DNA of 64,000 bases from Paractinoplanes tereljensis (GCF_016862435.1 NZ_BOMY01000035.1:90585-154584), one strand, 5' to 3'. Shown: positions 54,801 to 63,868, counted from the stretch's first letter. Notes: generated from the sequence alone by a model not told the origin. A program made the numbers and translations.

Positions 54801-57026
54801 GGTCAGCCTATGCGCCACCTGCTCGTACGCGGCCCGCGCCTGCCGGGCCGAGAGGCCGCTCACTGTGTGGAACGCGCTCAACAGGGCGGGCTGGTCGGTC
54901 GTGAGCAGGAAGCCGGGATCGCCGACCAGATCATCGAGGCATCCGCCGGCCGCCGCGTGGGTGGCCAGGTTGGCCCGGATGTACGGGTGCACCCCGAACC
55001 AGTGCCGGGCCCCGCTGTCGTCGAGCGGCGCGGCCGCGCTGAGGGCGGCCACGATCCGCGGTTGTACCACCTCGGCCGGATACTTCACCGGGTCGCGTAG
55101 ATGTTCGGCCAGGGTCTGGTGGTAAAGGCGGAACACCGACCGCTTCTGTTCGGGCTCGCGTACCTCGGCCAGATAGGCCTTGGCCACGCCGACCACCCAC
55201 TCGACGTCCTCGCGCGTACAGGGAATCTCGGAGATGGCGGTGGCCAACTCTGGCCAGAGGTTGTCCGGCAGGCCCTGTCCCTCGGCGAAGGCCACCGGAG
55301 CCAGCAGCCGCCGCACCCGGGCCTCGTCGGCGCCGAACCGTGCCAGGTAGTCGTCGAACGCCTCCCCGATGCGGCTGGGCAGCTTGTCCGCCCACCCGGG
55401 CGAGCCGGTGTCGACCACCTCGGCGTGGTCGCGGAGGCTGCGCGCGGTCATCCGGGCCACCAGGAATACCCCGGCCGCGCGCTGGGCCACCGCCTCGGCG
55501 ACCACCTCGGCCAGATCGGGGCGGTCCCGGTAGGGCGTGGAGATGTCCGGCTCCTCGGCCGCCGTGAGCATGCGCACCACGTACCGGTGGATGTCGGCCG
55601 TGCTGAGCAGGTCGGCCCGATCGAGATCGAGCACGGTCATGTCGCCCAGCGACGCCACCACCTCGAAGCGGCTGCCGACCAGCAGGTGCACGCCAGGGAT
55701 CTCGCCCAGGGGCCGCAGCAGCTCCCGGGCGATGCGCCGCGGCTCGCCCCGGCCACCGGTGTCGGAGGCGGTGCCGCTGCCCGCCTCGTCGAGAGCGTCG
55801 ACCACGATGACCGTTTTCTTTCGAGCACGGGCGCGCAGGCCCACCTGGCGCAGCAGGCTGCCGGCGCCGTCGGCCTCGAAGCCCAACTCGTCGGCGAGAC
55901 GGGCGACCACGTCCTCCAGCCGCTTGTGCCGGGCCAGCACGAACGCGTCGACGGTTCCCTCGGCCACGACCGTGCGCGGATCCACGCCGGCCAGGTTGAG
56001 CGTGGCTCGGTACCCCGGATCCGACAGCGCGACCATCCGGCTCACCACGGCGGATTTCCCACAGCCGGGACGGCCGGTCACTACTCGGCCGCGGCCGTCG
56101 CCACCCGGGGTGTTCAGCCAGGCCACGAGCTGGGACAGCGCCTCGGTCCGGCCGCTGAAATAGGTGCCGACCTCAGACTCGAAATCGACACCGCGCGAGC
56201 GGGGTCCGAAGTGCTCGGTGAGATCCCGGTCGGCCGCCCGGTGCTGGGTCTCGAGGTCGGTACCCTCCGGGGGCAGTTCAGCGTGGAAACGAGCGTTCGG
56301 CAGGAAGCGCGACACGCCGACGCTGCGGGCGAAGGGAAGCTCGGCCCGCTGCTCCGCCCCCTTCCGGGTGAAGATGGCAGTGATCTCCCCGACCAGATCG
56401 TGCACATCGAGGAATTCCTGCCGCTGGCCACTGCGCTGGGTCACGGCCCGCAACGCCGCCGGAAGGGCCCGGGCGAACGCTCCGTCAAGAGCCTCGTCAC
56501 GTGCCCGGGTCGAGGTGAGGAACCACAGGTCGCCCTGGTCACCGAACCAGGCGTTGGCCTGCCGGCGCAGGGCGATCTGAGCGGCCTCCACCGCACCGGC
56601 CCCGCCGTGGCAGGTATCGACGATGAACAGCAGGTGCTGCACGCCGCTCTGGATCAGCACCCGGACGAGGTCCTCGGTGGCCATCGCCGTTCCGGCCGGG
56701 TCCCTGCCGTCCGTGTCGTAACACACCAGGTAGTGACGGTCGACGTACACACCGTGCCCGGCGAAGTAGACCACCAGCAGGTCGTCTCCGCCGAAGCGCT
56801 GGTCCCGGCACCACAGGTTCAGCTTGCGCCGGATCTGGTCGGCCGAGTCGTACTCGCCGAGGCCGTGCAGGACCCGGCGGTAACCGAAGCCGCCGAAGAC
56901 CTCGGCCACGGTGTCCAGGTCTCGGGCCACGGCCGGCAGCTGGGTCGCGGTGGGGTCGCGGAATCGCCCGGTGCCCAACGTGATGACGAATCGCCGTTCC
57001 GTCCGGTCACGGTCGTCCTGAGTCAT
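51855..57026 (-). CDS. Caspase-NACHT-WD40 STAND protein
   Basis: This 1723-residue protein has three parts. An N-terminal caspase/C14 domain (about 10-240) carries His91 (VVYFAGHGVY) and Cys139 (FIVDTCHGG). A NACHT/STAND ATPase follows, with Walker A GRPGCGKS (318-325) and Walker B TVIVVDALDE (405-414), then a helical region to about 775. The C-terminus has about 21 WD-type repeats, enough for three seven-bladed propellers. Such prokaryotic NLR-like proteins can act as regulated proteases, including in phage defence or cell death. Here no partner gene is evident. It starts at ATG 57026. Confidence 0.9.
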   Translation of the reverse strand: MTQDDRDRTERRFVITLGTGRFRDPTATQLPAVARDLDTVAEVFGGFGYRRVLHGLGEYDSADQIRRKLNLWCRDQRFGGDDLLVVYFAGHGVYVDRHYLVCYDTDGRDPAGTAMATEDLVRVLIQSGVQHLLFIVDTCHGGAGAVEAAQIALRRQANAWFGDQGDLWFLTSTRARDEALDGAFARALPAALRAVTQRSGQRQEFLDVHDLVGEITAIFTRKGAEQRAELPFARSVGVSRFLPNARFHAELPPEGTDLETQHRAADRDLTEHFGPRSRGVDFESEVGTYFSGRTEALSQLVAWLNTPGGDGRGRVVTGRPGCGKSAVVSRMVALSDPGYRATLNLAGVDPRTVVAEGTVDAFVLARHKRLEDVVARLADELGFEADGAGSLLRQVGLRARARKKTVIVVDALDEAGSGTASDTGGRGEPRRIARELLRPLGEIPGVHLLVGSRFEVVASLGDMTVLDLDRADLLSTADIHRYVVRMLTAAEEPDISTPYRDRPDLAEVVAEAVAQRAAGVFLVARMTARSLRDHAEVVDTGSPGWADKLPSRIGEAFDDYLARFGADEARVRRLLAPVAFAEGQGLPDNLWPELATAISEIPCTREDVEWVVGVAKAYLAEVREPEQKRSVFRLYHQTLAEHLRDPVKYPAEVVQPRIVAALSAAAPLDDSGARHWFGVHPYIRANLATHAAAGGCLDDLVGDPGFLLTTDQPALLSAFHTVSGLSARQARAAYEQVAHRLTEVDPAERASYLQLSAHRCGAPELAAAIDRLELPVRWRTRWADWSATGPHRRLLGHDINVLSVAVHELDGWPVAVSGDADGVLRKWDLITNQAIDEPVPAGEDPIHAIAVVEVDGYALVLLACGDGLVRGHDLSTGKPLHDPLVGHTNAVLAVGVGEYEGRPVAVTGGADGAVRLWDLRSWTMLGEPITDGHTAIRAVAIGRTAERTVVVAGGVDGRVRVWDVAQSELVGEPLAGHTGAVNSLTVGSLDDRPLLVTGSDDETIQLWDLDTRQPLGERIWAHRQSVRSVTLGVLDDGRPVVVSGGYDDQVRVWDARTRQPVGQTLIGHTGFVNAVATGIVGNHPQAVTAGTDRTVRVWNLTADATRGGHAQPVSVLSFDRCSGDRHLVTGGADGTARCWDLNRRAEAGQPMIGHTGAVTALAARDEAGGHYVVTGDTYGTVRVWDPEQGTVVKRLDGHTNEVTALCHARHGERTVVVSGSADGTVRLWDLVADPVAATLLVGHNDHVSWLTTGELTGRPVVAAASSLRVSIWWLDTGEPLRLRVRGRPRSLILALICHSDRVVATYSEHGNRLIACDVLAGTELSPPLSGHRTAPRAAIMADLTGTLVALTGDIDGEIRLWNLLTGEQIGEPMRGHDASVQALALGAVDGKPIAASCDRDTVRLWDLDRCEQLGKPVLGRAPGVSSLAVAGDHGRELLATTGDNCSIELRVMAEAPVTGARLAGGRNWAGQVRALPDGRLLGSGLNGTLRIWDAASRRQIGWLINESGSGWMSSAVAVAVAERGARLVALAGTAGGDVRVWNLSTFTLTGELVGHTARIWAIATVGPDEEPGGGPALVATGSGDSTVRLWRLEDLTALGEPLTPHDGDVNAVTFARWRGERVVLSGDDEGVVRCWSTRTGQPVTVPFTKHSLYVTDLLAFRLAGRELLCVASSDGMVRVWDLGKEAMVTELNLEASVQEMVLAPGGLLCVGTTSGLVALTLEL

Positions 57027-57151
57027 CCACCTTCACCTTGAGTAGATCGATGATCGTGGCCGGTGCGAACACCGTGCCGCATCACCCTCCCCAGGCGACA
57101 GACGGACTGCATCGGCCGGACGGCCCCGATCGGCCGCTACTCGCCGGGTTC

Positions 57152-58318
57152 CTAGAGCGCGATGGTCAGCGCGGTGATCCACTCCGGGTCGCGGAGCCGG
57201 TCGCCGTACAGCTCGCGCACCTGGGTCATCCGGTAGCGCACGGTCTGCGGGTGCACGAACAGGTCGGCCGCCACCTCCTCGCGCCGGCCCTGGTGCCGCA
57301 GCCAGCTGCGTAGCGTCTCGGCCAGCTTGGTGGCCGAGATGTCCCGGGCCGCCGACAGCGGCTCGAGCACCTTGGCGCGCAGGTCGGCGAGCGCCTGCGG
57401 GTCGGCGGTCAGCACCAGCTCGGTCAGGTGGTCCTCGCTGTCGACAACCGTGCCGGTGGGCAGTTCGGGCAGCTCCCGGGTGCGCACCGCCCGGTCGTAC
57501 GACGCCTTGACCTGCAGCCAGGGCCGGGCCGGGCCGGCCACCGCGGCCTGCCCGCGCAGCAGGCCCAGCATCGCGGCCCGGGATCCGCCGTCGGCGTCCG
57601 GCACCAGCAGCACCGACAGGTCCGGGCCGGCCTCGCTCTGCCGCAGCGTGCGCGGATCGAGCAGGTTCACCACCGTACGGGCGGCGTGCTCGGGGACCAG
57701 GACGGCGGTCAGCGTGCGCGGCGGCAGCCAGTCGGCGCGTTGCGCGGCCGCCACCACCAGGTGTTCCGGCTGGCCGGCCAGCAGCGCCTGGGTGAGCTGT
57801 TCCAGGTGCCGGATCCGGTCCCGGCCGGAGGAGGCGAGCTCGTCGGCGTGCCCGGCGACGCTGGCCGCCGACAGCTCGTCGATGTAGGCGAAGACCAGCT
57901 CGGCGAAGTGCGCGATGATCGCGGCCGGCTGCCCGGTGGCGACGCTGATCGCGGCCAGCTCGTGCCAGGAGACCCGGGCGCCCACCCGGTAGGCCCCGAG
58001 CAGCGCGTCCAGGCTGCGGCCGCTGCGGGCCTCACCGCGACCCAGCGCGTACGCCGCTTCCAGCGCCGGGGCCAGCGGGGACTGCGGATCGGGGCCGTGC
58101 GGGCGGGACACCAGGCCGAGGAACGCACCCAGGGCGGTGCGGACCGCGCGCTCGATCTTCACGCCCAGCGCACCGGCGAACGCCTCGGCGTAGGCCGGCA
58201 CCTCGGCCATGATCGCGTCGATGGTCTGGGTCGCGACGTGCGGCAGCCGGTCCCGTAGCGGCGCGACCACTTCCGGCGACAACCGGAAGGCTTTGACGTC
58301 GGGAAGAGGGTTTGTCAC
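57152..58318 (-). CDS. PucR/CdaR-type transcriptional regulator
   Basis: This roughly 388-residue protein has a helical N-terminal sensor region, a GGDEF-like middle and a C-terminal HTH (EEVAADLFVHPQTVRYRMTQ) of the PucR/CdaR class. GTG 58318 is taken as start; TTG 58342 would add 8 residues. Neither has a clear Shine-Dalgarno sequence. It is divergent from the ferredoxin reductase/desaturase pair, 90 bases apart, and is probably its regulator. Confidence 0.82.
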   Translation of the reverse strand: MTNPLPDVKAFRLSPEVVAPLRDRLPHVATQTIDAIMAEVPAYAEAFAGALGVKIERAVRTALGAFLGLVSRPHGPDPQSPLAPALEAAYALGRGEARSGRSLDALLGAYRVGARVSWHELAAISVATGQPAAIIAHFAELVFAYIDELSAASVAGHADELASSGRDRIRHLEQLTQALLAGQPEHLVVAAAQRADWLPPRTLTAVLVPEHAARTVVNLLDPRTLRQSEAGPDLSVLLVPDADGGSRAAMLGLLRGQAAVAGPARPWLQVKASYDRAVRTRELPELPTGTVVDSEDHLTELVLTADPQALADLRAKVLEPLSAARDISATKLAETLRSWLRHQGRREEVAADLFVHPQTVRYRMTQVRELYGDRLRDPEWITALTIAL

Positions 58319-58408
58319 TCTGCTTTTGTACCAGCCGAACAAAAAACACGATCGGATTCACTTCGAGCGGTCAGGACGTTACCCCCGGGCGCACAGGAAG
58401 CTTGTTAC

Positions 58409-59485
58409 GTGGCCGTTATCCGAACTCTCGGGGCCGGCGCCTGGCGAGTGGTCGAACTGATCACCACGCCGGTGGTGCCCGCCGACTACCTCGACGTGAT
58501 CGCCCCGCTGCGTAATGCGCAGGTGCTCCGCGCCAAGGTCGAGGCCGTGCGCCCGGAGACGGCGAACAGCGTCACCCTGGTGCTGCGACCCGGCCGAGGC
58601 TGGGTGCGACACGAGCCCGGCCAGTACGTCCGGGTCGGCGTGGACGTCGACGGGGTGCGTCTCTGGCGCTCCTACTCGATCACCAGTCCGCCCTGGCGCA
58701 GCGACGGCCGGATCACCATCACCGTCAACGCGGTGCCCGGCGGGGCGGTCAGCACCGAGCTGGTCCGCAACGTCAAGCGCGGGATGATCCTGCACCTCGA
58801 CGTCCCCACCGGCGAGTTCCTGCTCGACGAAACCAGACCGGAAAAGGCACTGTTCGTCACCGCGGGCAGTGGCATCACCCCGGTCATGGGCATGCTGCGC
58901 AGCGCGCTGCACGAGATGACCGACGTGGTTCTGGTGCACTCCGCCCGTACGCATGAGGCTGTTGTCTTTGGGTCTGAGCTTCGGACCTTGGCCGCCGAAG
59001 GGCGGATCCGGCTGATCGAGCGGCACACCCGGGCCTCCGATTCCGGACGCCTCAAGCCGGCCGATATCGCCGAGCTGGTTCCCGACCTGTTCGAGCGCCA
59101 GACCTGGGCCTGCGGGCCCAACGAGATGCTCGACGACCTGGAAACCCACTGGGCCGACGGGGGCGTAGCCGAGCGACTGCGCACCGAGCGGTTCCGCCCG
59201 ACCCTGCTGACCAGCGGCGGAGGCGGCACGGTGACCTTCAGCAAGTCCGGCACCGTCGTCGAGACCGACGGCACCGAGCCCATCCTCGACTCCGGCGAGA
59301 CCGCCGGCGTGCTGATGAAATCCGGCTGCCGGATGGGCATCTGCTTCAGCTGCGTCCTGCCGCTGCGCGAGGGCGCCGTGCGCGACCTGCGCGACGGCAC
59401 GCTCACCGTCGCCGAGCCGGGCGACAACATCCCGATCCAGCCCTGTGTCACGGCCGCCGCCGGCCCCTGCACCATCGAAGGATGA
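58409..59485 (+). CDS. Ferredoxin-NADP-reductase-type partner of the desaturase (Rv3230c-like)
   Basis: This 358-residue protein has FAD-binding WRSYSITSPP, NAD(P)-binding TAGSGITPVMGML and a C-terminal [2Fe-2S] domain (CRMGICFSCVLPL plus Cys in QPCVTAAA). It resembles Rv3230c, the oxidoreductase of the DesA3 stearoyl-CoA desaturase. It starts at GTG 58409 with AGGAAG upstream. The desaturase gene begins 4 bases after its stop, so the two form an electron-transfer/desaturase operon. Confidence 0.88.
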   Translation: MAVIRTLGAGAWRVVELITTPVVPADYLDVIAPLRNAQVLRAKVEAVRPETANSVTLVLRPGRGWVRHEPGQYVRVGVDVDGVRLWRSYSITSPPWRSDGRITITVNAVPGGAVSTELVRNVKRGMILHLDVPTGEFLLDETRPEKALFVTAGSGITPVMGMLRSALHEMTDVVLVHSARTHEAVVFGSELRTLAAEGRIRLIERHTRASDSGRLKPADIAELVPDLFERQTWACGPNEMLDDLETHWADGGVAERLRTERFRPTLLTSGGGGTVTFSKSGTVVETDGTEPILDSGETAGVLMKSGCRMGICFSCVLPLREGAVRDLRDGTLTVAEPGDNIPIQPCVTAAAGPCTIEG

Positions 59486-59489
59486 CCGC

Positions 59490-60677
59490 ATGACGACGAT
59501 CCAGCGCAAGAAGACCAGCCCGATCGCCCACCTCACCCCCGAGGACATCGAGCAGATCGGCATCGAGCTCGACGCCATCCGCGACGAGGTGATGGCCAGC
59601 CGGGGCGCGAAGGACGCCGCGTACATCCGGCGGGTGATCGCCTGGCAGCGTGGGCTCGAGCTGAGCAGCCGCGGCATCCTGCTGTTCTCCCTGTTCCCGC
59701 CGGCCTGGCTGGTCGGCACGGCCGGCCTGTCGATCGCCAAGATCCTGGAGAACATGGAGATCGGCCACAACATCATGCACGGCCAGTGGGACTTCCTGCG
59801 CGACCCGAAGATCCACTCGACGAAGTGGGAGTGGGACAACGCCTCCCCGTCCGACCAGTGGAAGCACTCGCACAACGAGCTGCACCACACGTACACGAAC
59901 GTGATCGGCCGCGACAACGACCTCGGTTACGGCATCATGCGGGTCGACGAGGACCAGAAGTGGATCCCGCTCTACCTGGGCCAGCCGCTCTGGAACTTCG
60001 TGAACGCCTGCTTCTTCGAGTACGGCATCGCCGCGTACGACCTGGAGCTGGGCAAGAATCTGGCCACCAAGAAGCGCCGCCAGGACCCCGGCTTCAAGGC
60101 CCGCCTCAAGCAGACCCGCCGCAAGATCGGCAAGCAGGTCCTCAAGGACTACATCGTGCACCCGGCGCTGTCCGGCCCGTCCTTCCTGCACACGATCGCC
60201 GCCAACGCGGTCGCCAACCTGGTCCGCAACCTGTGGACGCACTCGGTCATCATGTGCGGCCACTTCCCGAACGGCGTCGAGACCTTCGAGAAGACGTCGA
60301 TCGAGGGCGAAACCCGCGGCGAGTGGTACCTGCGGCAGATGCTGGGCTCGGCCAACATCAGCGGCAGCAAGGCCATGCACCTGATGACCGGCAACCTGTC
60401 CCACCAGATCGAACACCACCTGTTCCCGGACATGCCGAGCAACCGCTACCACCAGGTGGCCCCCAAAATCAAAGACCTGTTCCAGCGGTACGGCCTGACG
60501 TACACCACGGGCCCCCTGCCCAAGCAGGTCGCGTCGGCGTGGTGGAAGGTAATCCGCCTGTCCTTCCCGAACCGGGGCGAGGCCGCAATCCGCCGCCCGA
60601 TCGAGAAGAAGGCCCCCGCCACCGCAACCCGCTGGCGCCGCGCCGAAGCCCCGGCGACCGAGACCGTAGCGCCCTGA
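59490..60677 (+). CDS. Membrane acyl-CoA/fatty-acid desaturase (DesA3-like)
   Basis: This 395-residue integral membrane di-iron desaturase has His boxes HNIMH (93-97), HSHNELHH (126-133) and HQIEHH (305-310), with hydrophobic spans at about 62-85 and weaker ones at about 155-175 and 225-250. It inserts a double bond (delta-9 in DesA3) using electrons from the upstream reductase. Its C-terminal 25 residues are Ala/Arg/Thr-rich. A hairpin follows 14 bases after the stop. Confidence 0.9.
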   Translation: MTTIQRKKTSPIAHLTPEDIEQIGIELDAIRDEVMASRGAKDAAYIRRVIAWQRGLELSSRGILLFSLFPPAWLVGTAGLSIAKILENMEIGHNIMHGQWDFLRDPKIHSTKWEWDNASPSDQWKHSHNELHHTYTNVIGRDNDLGYGIMRVDEDQKWIPLYLGQPLWNFVNACFFEYGIAAYDLELGKNLATKKRRQDPGFKARLKQTRRKIGKQVLKDYIVHPALSGPSFLHTIAANAVANLVRNLWTHSVIMCGHFPNGVETFEKTSIEGETRGEWYLRQMLGSANISGSKAMHLMTGNLSHQIEHHLFPDMPSNRYHQVAPKIKDLFQRYGLTYTTGPLPKQVASAWWKVIRLSFPNRGEAAIRRPIEKKAPATATRWRRAEAPATETVAP

Positions 60678-60691
60678 CGCTCCGACCCCGC

Positions 60692-60720
60692 CTGTAGGTA
60701 GATTTCGCCTACCTACAGGC
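60692..60720 (+). terminator. Hairpin between desaturase and ATPase genes
   Basis: CCTGTAGGTAG and CTACCTACAGG pair over 11 bp around a 7-base loop, 14 bases after the desaturase stop. It is directly followed by GGGAG, the likely ribosome-binding site of the next gene, so it could also modulate that gene's translation. Confidence 0.65.
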
Positions 60721-60731
60721 GGGAGTTGCCT

Positions 60732-62147
60732 TTGTTCGTCGGTCGGCACACCGAGCTGTCCTTGTTGACGAAACGGATCAACCACGTCGCGCGGACGGGG
60801 ACCGGGCTGGCCGTTACGATCAGCGGCCGTCACCAGGTCGGGAAATCGCGCCTGGCACAGGAGATCTGCGATCGCTCAGGGCTCCCCTACCTGTACTTCA
60901 CCGCCGTCAAAGGTGCATCGGTCAGAACGTCGATTACTCGGTTTCTCGCCGACCTGCCAGAGCCCGCCTTCAACCTGCCCCCGCCCGGCGGCTGGGGTGA
61001 CATGCTGCGCCTGCTCGCCGGGGCGCTGCCGGACGGGCCGTGCATCGTGGTGATCGACGAGGTGCCGTGGCTCACCGAGCAGGACGACACGTTCGACGGG
61101 CAGCTGCAGGTCGTCTGGGACCGGCTGCTGTCCCGCCGGCCGGTCCTGCTACTGCTTCTCGGCAGTGACCTGCACATGATGCAACGCCTCACCGCGTACG
61201 ACCGGCCGTTCTACGGTCGCGCCGACAACCTCGTGCTCGGCCCGCTGAACCTCGCCGAGACCGCGGCCGCGACCAGTCTGACCGGCTCCGACGCCATCGA
61301 CGCGCACCTGATCACCGGTGGCCTGCCCGGGATCCTGCTGCGCTGGCCGGCCGGGACCGCCGCCGACGACTATCTCCGCGACGAGTGCGCCGACCCGGCG
61401 TCACCGCTGTTCGCCGTACCGGAGCAGTCTCTTGCCTCGGAATTTCCCAACCCGGACGTCGCGCGACGCGTGGTCGAAGCGGTCGGCGGCGACGCCCGCG
61501 CCTTCGCCACCATCGCCAGTGCGGCCGGCGGCCGCGAGGGGACGGTCAGCTCCGGCACCCTGTCTCCGCTGCTGCGGCAGCTCACCGAGGACAAGCAGGT
61601 CCTGGCCACCGATCACCCGCTGTCGACAAGCAGCGGCAAGCCCGCCCTGTACCGGATCGCCGACAGCAACCTGCGCCTCTACCTCGCCATCCTGCGTGAC
61701 GTCCACAATCTGACCCGGCGGGGCCGGGCCGACGCCGGCTTCACCCTGTTCCAGAACCGATGGTCCAGCTGGCGCGGCCGGGCGGTCGAGCCACTGATCC
61801 GCGCGTCGCTGGAGCAGGCCGCGATCACCGGGGCGCTGCCCTGGCCGGACGCCCAGGTTGTCGGCGGCTGGTGGAACCGGCAGTTCAACCCGGAGATCGA
61901 CCTGGTGGGTGCCGATCGGGCACCGGTCGCCTCGCGGATTCACTTCTGCGGGTCACTGAAGTGGCTGGGAACCCCGTTCGATGCGCACGACCTGCGCCAA
62001 CTCCAGGAGGGCGCTCGCCTCGTGCCCGGTTTCGACGAGTCGGGCACCGGGCTGATCGCCGTCAGCCGATCCGGCGTGGATCTGCCGGCCGGGGCGGTGG
62101 ATGTCGTTTGGGGGCCCAGCGAGGTCGTGTCCGCTTGGCGCGTATGA
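60732..62147 (+). CDS. AAA/archaeal-type ATPase with DUF234-like C-terminus
   Basis: This roughly 471-residue P-loop ATPase has Walker A GRHQVGKS (32-39), Walker B CIVVIDEVPWL and a C-terminal region containing a PD-(D/E)xK-like stretch (NPEIDLVGAD, then FCGSLKW), as in the archaeal ATPase/DUF234 family. TTG 60732 with GGGAG 6 bases upstream is preferred over TTG 60726. Such proteins are found in mobile or defence-related settings, but their function is unknown. No partner gene is adjacent. Confidence 0.75.
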   Translation: MFVGRHTELSLLTKRINHVARTGTGLAVTISGRHQVGKSRLAQEICDRSGLPYLYFTAVKGASVRTSITRFLADLPEPAFNLPPPGGWGDMLRLLAGALPDGPCIVVIDEVPWLTEQDDTFDGQLQVVWDRLLSRRPVLLLLLGSDLHMMQRLTAYDRPFYGRADNLVLGPLNLAETAAATSLTGSDAIDAHLITGGLPGILLRWPAGTAADDYLRDECADPASPLFAVPEQSLASEFPNPDVARRVVEAVGGDARAFATIASAAGGREGTVSSGTLSPLLRQLTEDKQVLATDHPLSTSSGKPALYRIADSNLRLYLAILRDVHNLTRRGRADAGFTLFQNRWSSWRGRAVEPLIRASLEQAAITGALPWPDAQVVGGWWNRQFNPEIDLVGADRAPVASRIHFCGSLKWLGTPFDAHDLRQLQEGARLVPGFDESGTGLIAVSRSGVDLPAGAVDVVWGPSEVVSAWRV

Positions 62148-62225
62148 CAAACATGGTATGACGGGCTGCAGAGGGCCGCTCCGTACGCTGACCACCATCA
62201 ATATATCTTGGTGATCGGAGTGCGC

Positions 62226-63434
62226 ATGTCCGGGCCGACCCGCCATCGACGAATCGCGGCACTGTCCACCCCCGCCCTTCTGGCGGTGCTGGCGCTAGTC
62301 ATCACGTTCTTCCGGGCGCCCGCCGCGCCGCCCGGAATGCTTCCGGCCGCGGCGGCCAGCATGACGGTCGCGCAGGCGATCGCCACCCAGACCGGCGTCA
62401 CCGGAACGGTCACCGGCTACGTCGTCGGTGAGCCGACCGCCGCCAGCACGGTGAAGACCAGCAGCTTCACCGGCGACACCGCGCTGGCGCTGGCCGACAG
62501 CAGCACCCAGACCAGCACCGCCTCGATGCTCTACGTGCAGATCACCAGCGCGTACCGGTCGTCGTTCGGTCTGCTGACCAACCCCAGCCGGTTGCGTACC
62601 CAGATCACCGTGACCGGCACGCTGACCCCGTACTTCACGCCGCACGCGGGCCTCAAGTCGCCGACCTCGATGACGGCCGGCGGCACCAGCACCACAAGCC
62701 CGACCACCAGCCCGACCACGGCCACGCCGACGTCGTCCAGCTCGACCGACACCTATTACGCGAACGCCCTCGGCAAGTCGGGCGACAGCCTCAAGAACGC
62801 CCTGCACACGATCATCTCGACGGGCGTGACCAAGCTGTCCTACGACGGCGTCTGGAACGCCCTGAAGGTCACCGACCAGGACCCGAACAACTCGTCCAAC
62901 GTGATCCTGCTGTACTCGGGCATCAGCCGCTCCAAGACCCTGAACGGCGGCGACTCCGGCGACTGGAACCGCGAGCACGTCTACGCCAAGTCCCACGGCG
63001 ACTTCGGCACGACGGCAGGCCCCGGCACCGACCTGCACCACCTGCGCCCCGAGGACGTCGCGGTAAACGCCCTGCGCGACAACAAGGACTTCGACAGCGG
63101 CGGCAGCGCGGCCACGGGCGCCCCCGGCAACTACACCGACTCCGACTCCTGGGAGCCCCGCGACGCCGTCAAGGGCGACGTGGCCCGCATGATCTTCTAC
63201 ATGGCGGTCCGCTACGAGGGCGACGACGGCTTCGCCGACCTCGAGGTCAACGACTCGGTCTCCAACAACAGCAACCCGTACATCGGCAAGGTCTCCAAGC
63301 TCCTGGCCTGGAGCGCCCAGGACCCGCCGGACTCCTTCGAGAAGAACCGCAACCAGGTCATCTACGCCAGCTACCAGCACAACCGCAACCCATTCATCGA
63401 CCACCCCGAGTGGGTTTCGTCAATCTTCGGCTAA
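62226..63434 (+). CDS. Secreted endonuclease I-type nuclease
   Basis: This 402-residue protein has an N-terminal signal/anchor helix (STPALLAVLALVITFF), an OB-like domain (about 45-145, MTVAQAIATQTGVTGTVTGY), a Thr/Ser/Pro linker (about 150-175) and an endonuclease I domain. The catalytic region is DWNREHVYAKSHGDFG followed by DLHHLRPEDVAVNALR. It is predicted to be an extracellular DNase/RNase for nutrient scavenging. ATG 62226 has GGAG 5 bases upstream; several earlier in-frame starts lack this. Confidence 0.85.
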   Translation: MSGPTRHRRIAALSTPALLAVLALVITFFRAPAAPPGMLPAAAASMTVAQAIATQTGVTGTVTGYVVGEPTAASTVKTSSFTGDTALALADSSTQTSTASMLYVQITSAYRSSFGLLTNPSRLRTQITVTGTLTPYFTPHAGLKSPTSMTAGGTSTTSPTTSPTTATPTSSSSTDTYYANALGKSGDSLKNALHTIISTGVTKLSYDGVWNALKVTDQDPNNSSNVILLYSGISRSKTLNGGDSGDWNREHVYAKSHGDFGTTAGPGTDLHHLRPEDVAVNALRDNKDFDSGGSAATGAPGNYTDSDSWEPRDAVKGDVARMIFYMAVRYEGDDGFADLEVNDSVSNNSNPYIGKVSKLLAWSAQDPPDSFEKNRNQVIYASYQHNRNPFIDHPEWVSSIFG

Positions 63435-63444
63435 GCCAAACCCA

Positions 63445-63478
63445 GAGACAGCCCGGTCGCTCACGGCCGGGCTGTCTC
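63445..63478 (+). terminator. Terminator after the nuclease gene
   Basis: GAGACAGCCCGG and CCGGGCTGTCTC form a perfect 12-bp stem around a 10-base loop, 10 bases after the stop. A pyrimidine-rich tail follows. Confidence 0.8.
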
Positions 63479-63510
63479 CTTGCGCTCCTTTTCAAATACG
63501 GCCTACAAAA

Positions 63511-63578
63511 CAGTCCCGTGGCACTCAGTCCCGCCAGGCGATACTCACCCTCCGAGCGCCCGCTGCGGGCGGCCCCGC
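63511..63578 (+). repeat. Dispersed intergenic repeat, copy C (block 1 only)
   Basis: CAGTCCCGTGGCACTCAGTC followed by CTCACCCTCCGAGCGCCCGC and the same small hairpin matches block 1 of copies A (195-280) and B (4501-4585). Confidence 0.75.
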
Positions 63579-63588
63579 CACCCAACTC

Positions 63589-63626
63589 CAACCCACAACC
63601 AGTAGCCCAACCCACAACCCGTAGCT
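63589..63626 (+). repeat. Short direct repeat (about 19 bp, two copies)
   Basis: CCAACCCACAACCAGTAGC is followed by CCAACCCACAACCCGTAGC. It lies in the repeat-rich, gene-free right end (63435-64000). Confidence 0.55.
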
Positions 63627-63679
63627 CGCACCCCACTCACCGCCCAGGTCCTCGCGATCTCGTCGCGGACAATCGCCAT

Positions 63680-63743
63680 GATCTTGTGGAATTGCCGGCC
63701 GTCCCACACGGAAAGCCCACAAGATCGCGACAACGGCGTCAGC
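63680..63743. repeat. 64-bp repeat unit 1 with inverted ends
   Basis: The unit begins GATCTTGTGG (63680-63689) and contains the reverse complement CCACAAGATC at 63717-63726. The same 64-base arrangement recurs at 63869-63932. Confidence 0.75.
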
Positions 63744-63774
63744 GAGCGCAAATCCAGCCGCCACCGACGACCGG

Positions 63775-63862
63775 CCCGGCGCCGCCCACGGCCCGGACGC
63801 CGCCCACGGCCCCGACGCCGCCCACGGCCCGGACGCCGCCCACAGCGCGGCGGCGCCCACGG
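63775..63862. repeat. 18-bp tandem array (about five units)
   Basis: Units of the type CCCGGACGCCGCCCACGG are repeated nearly five times with few changes, between the two 64-bp units. Similar CGGCGCC-rich sequence continues at the right edge. Confidence 0.8.
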
Positions 63863-63868
63863 CACCAC

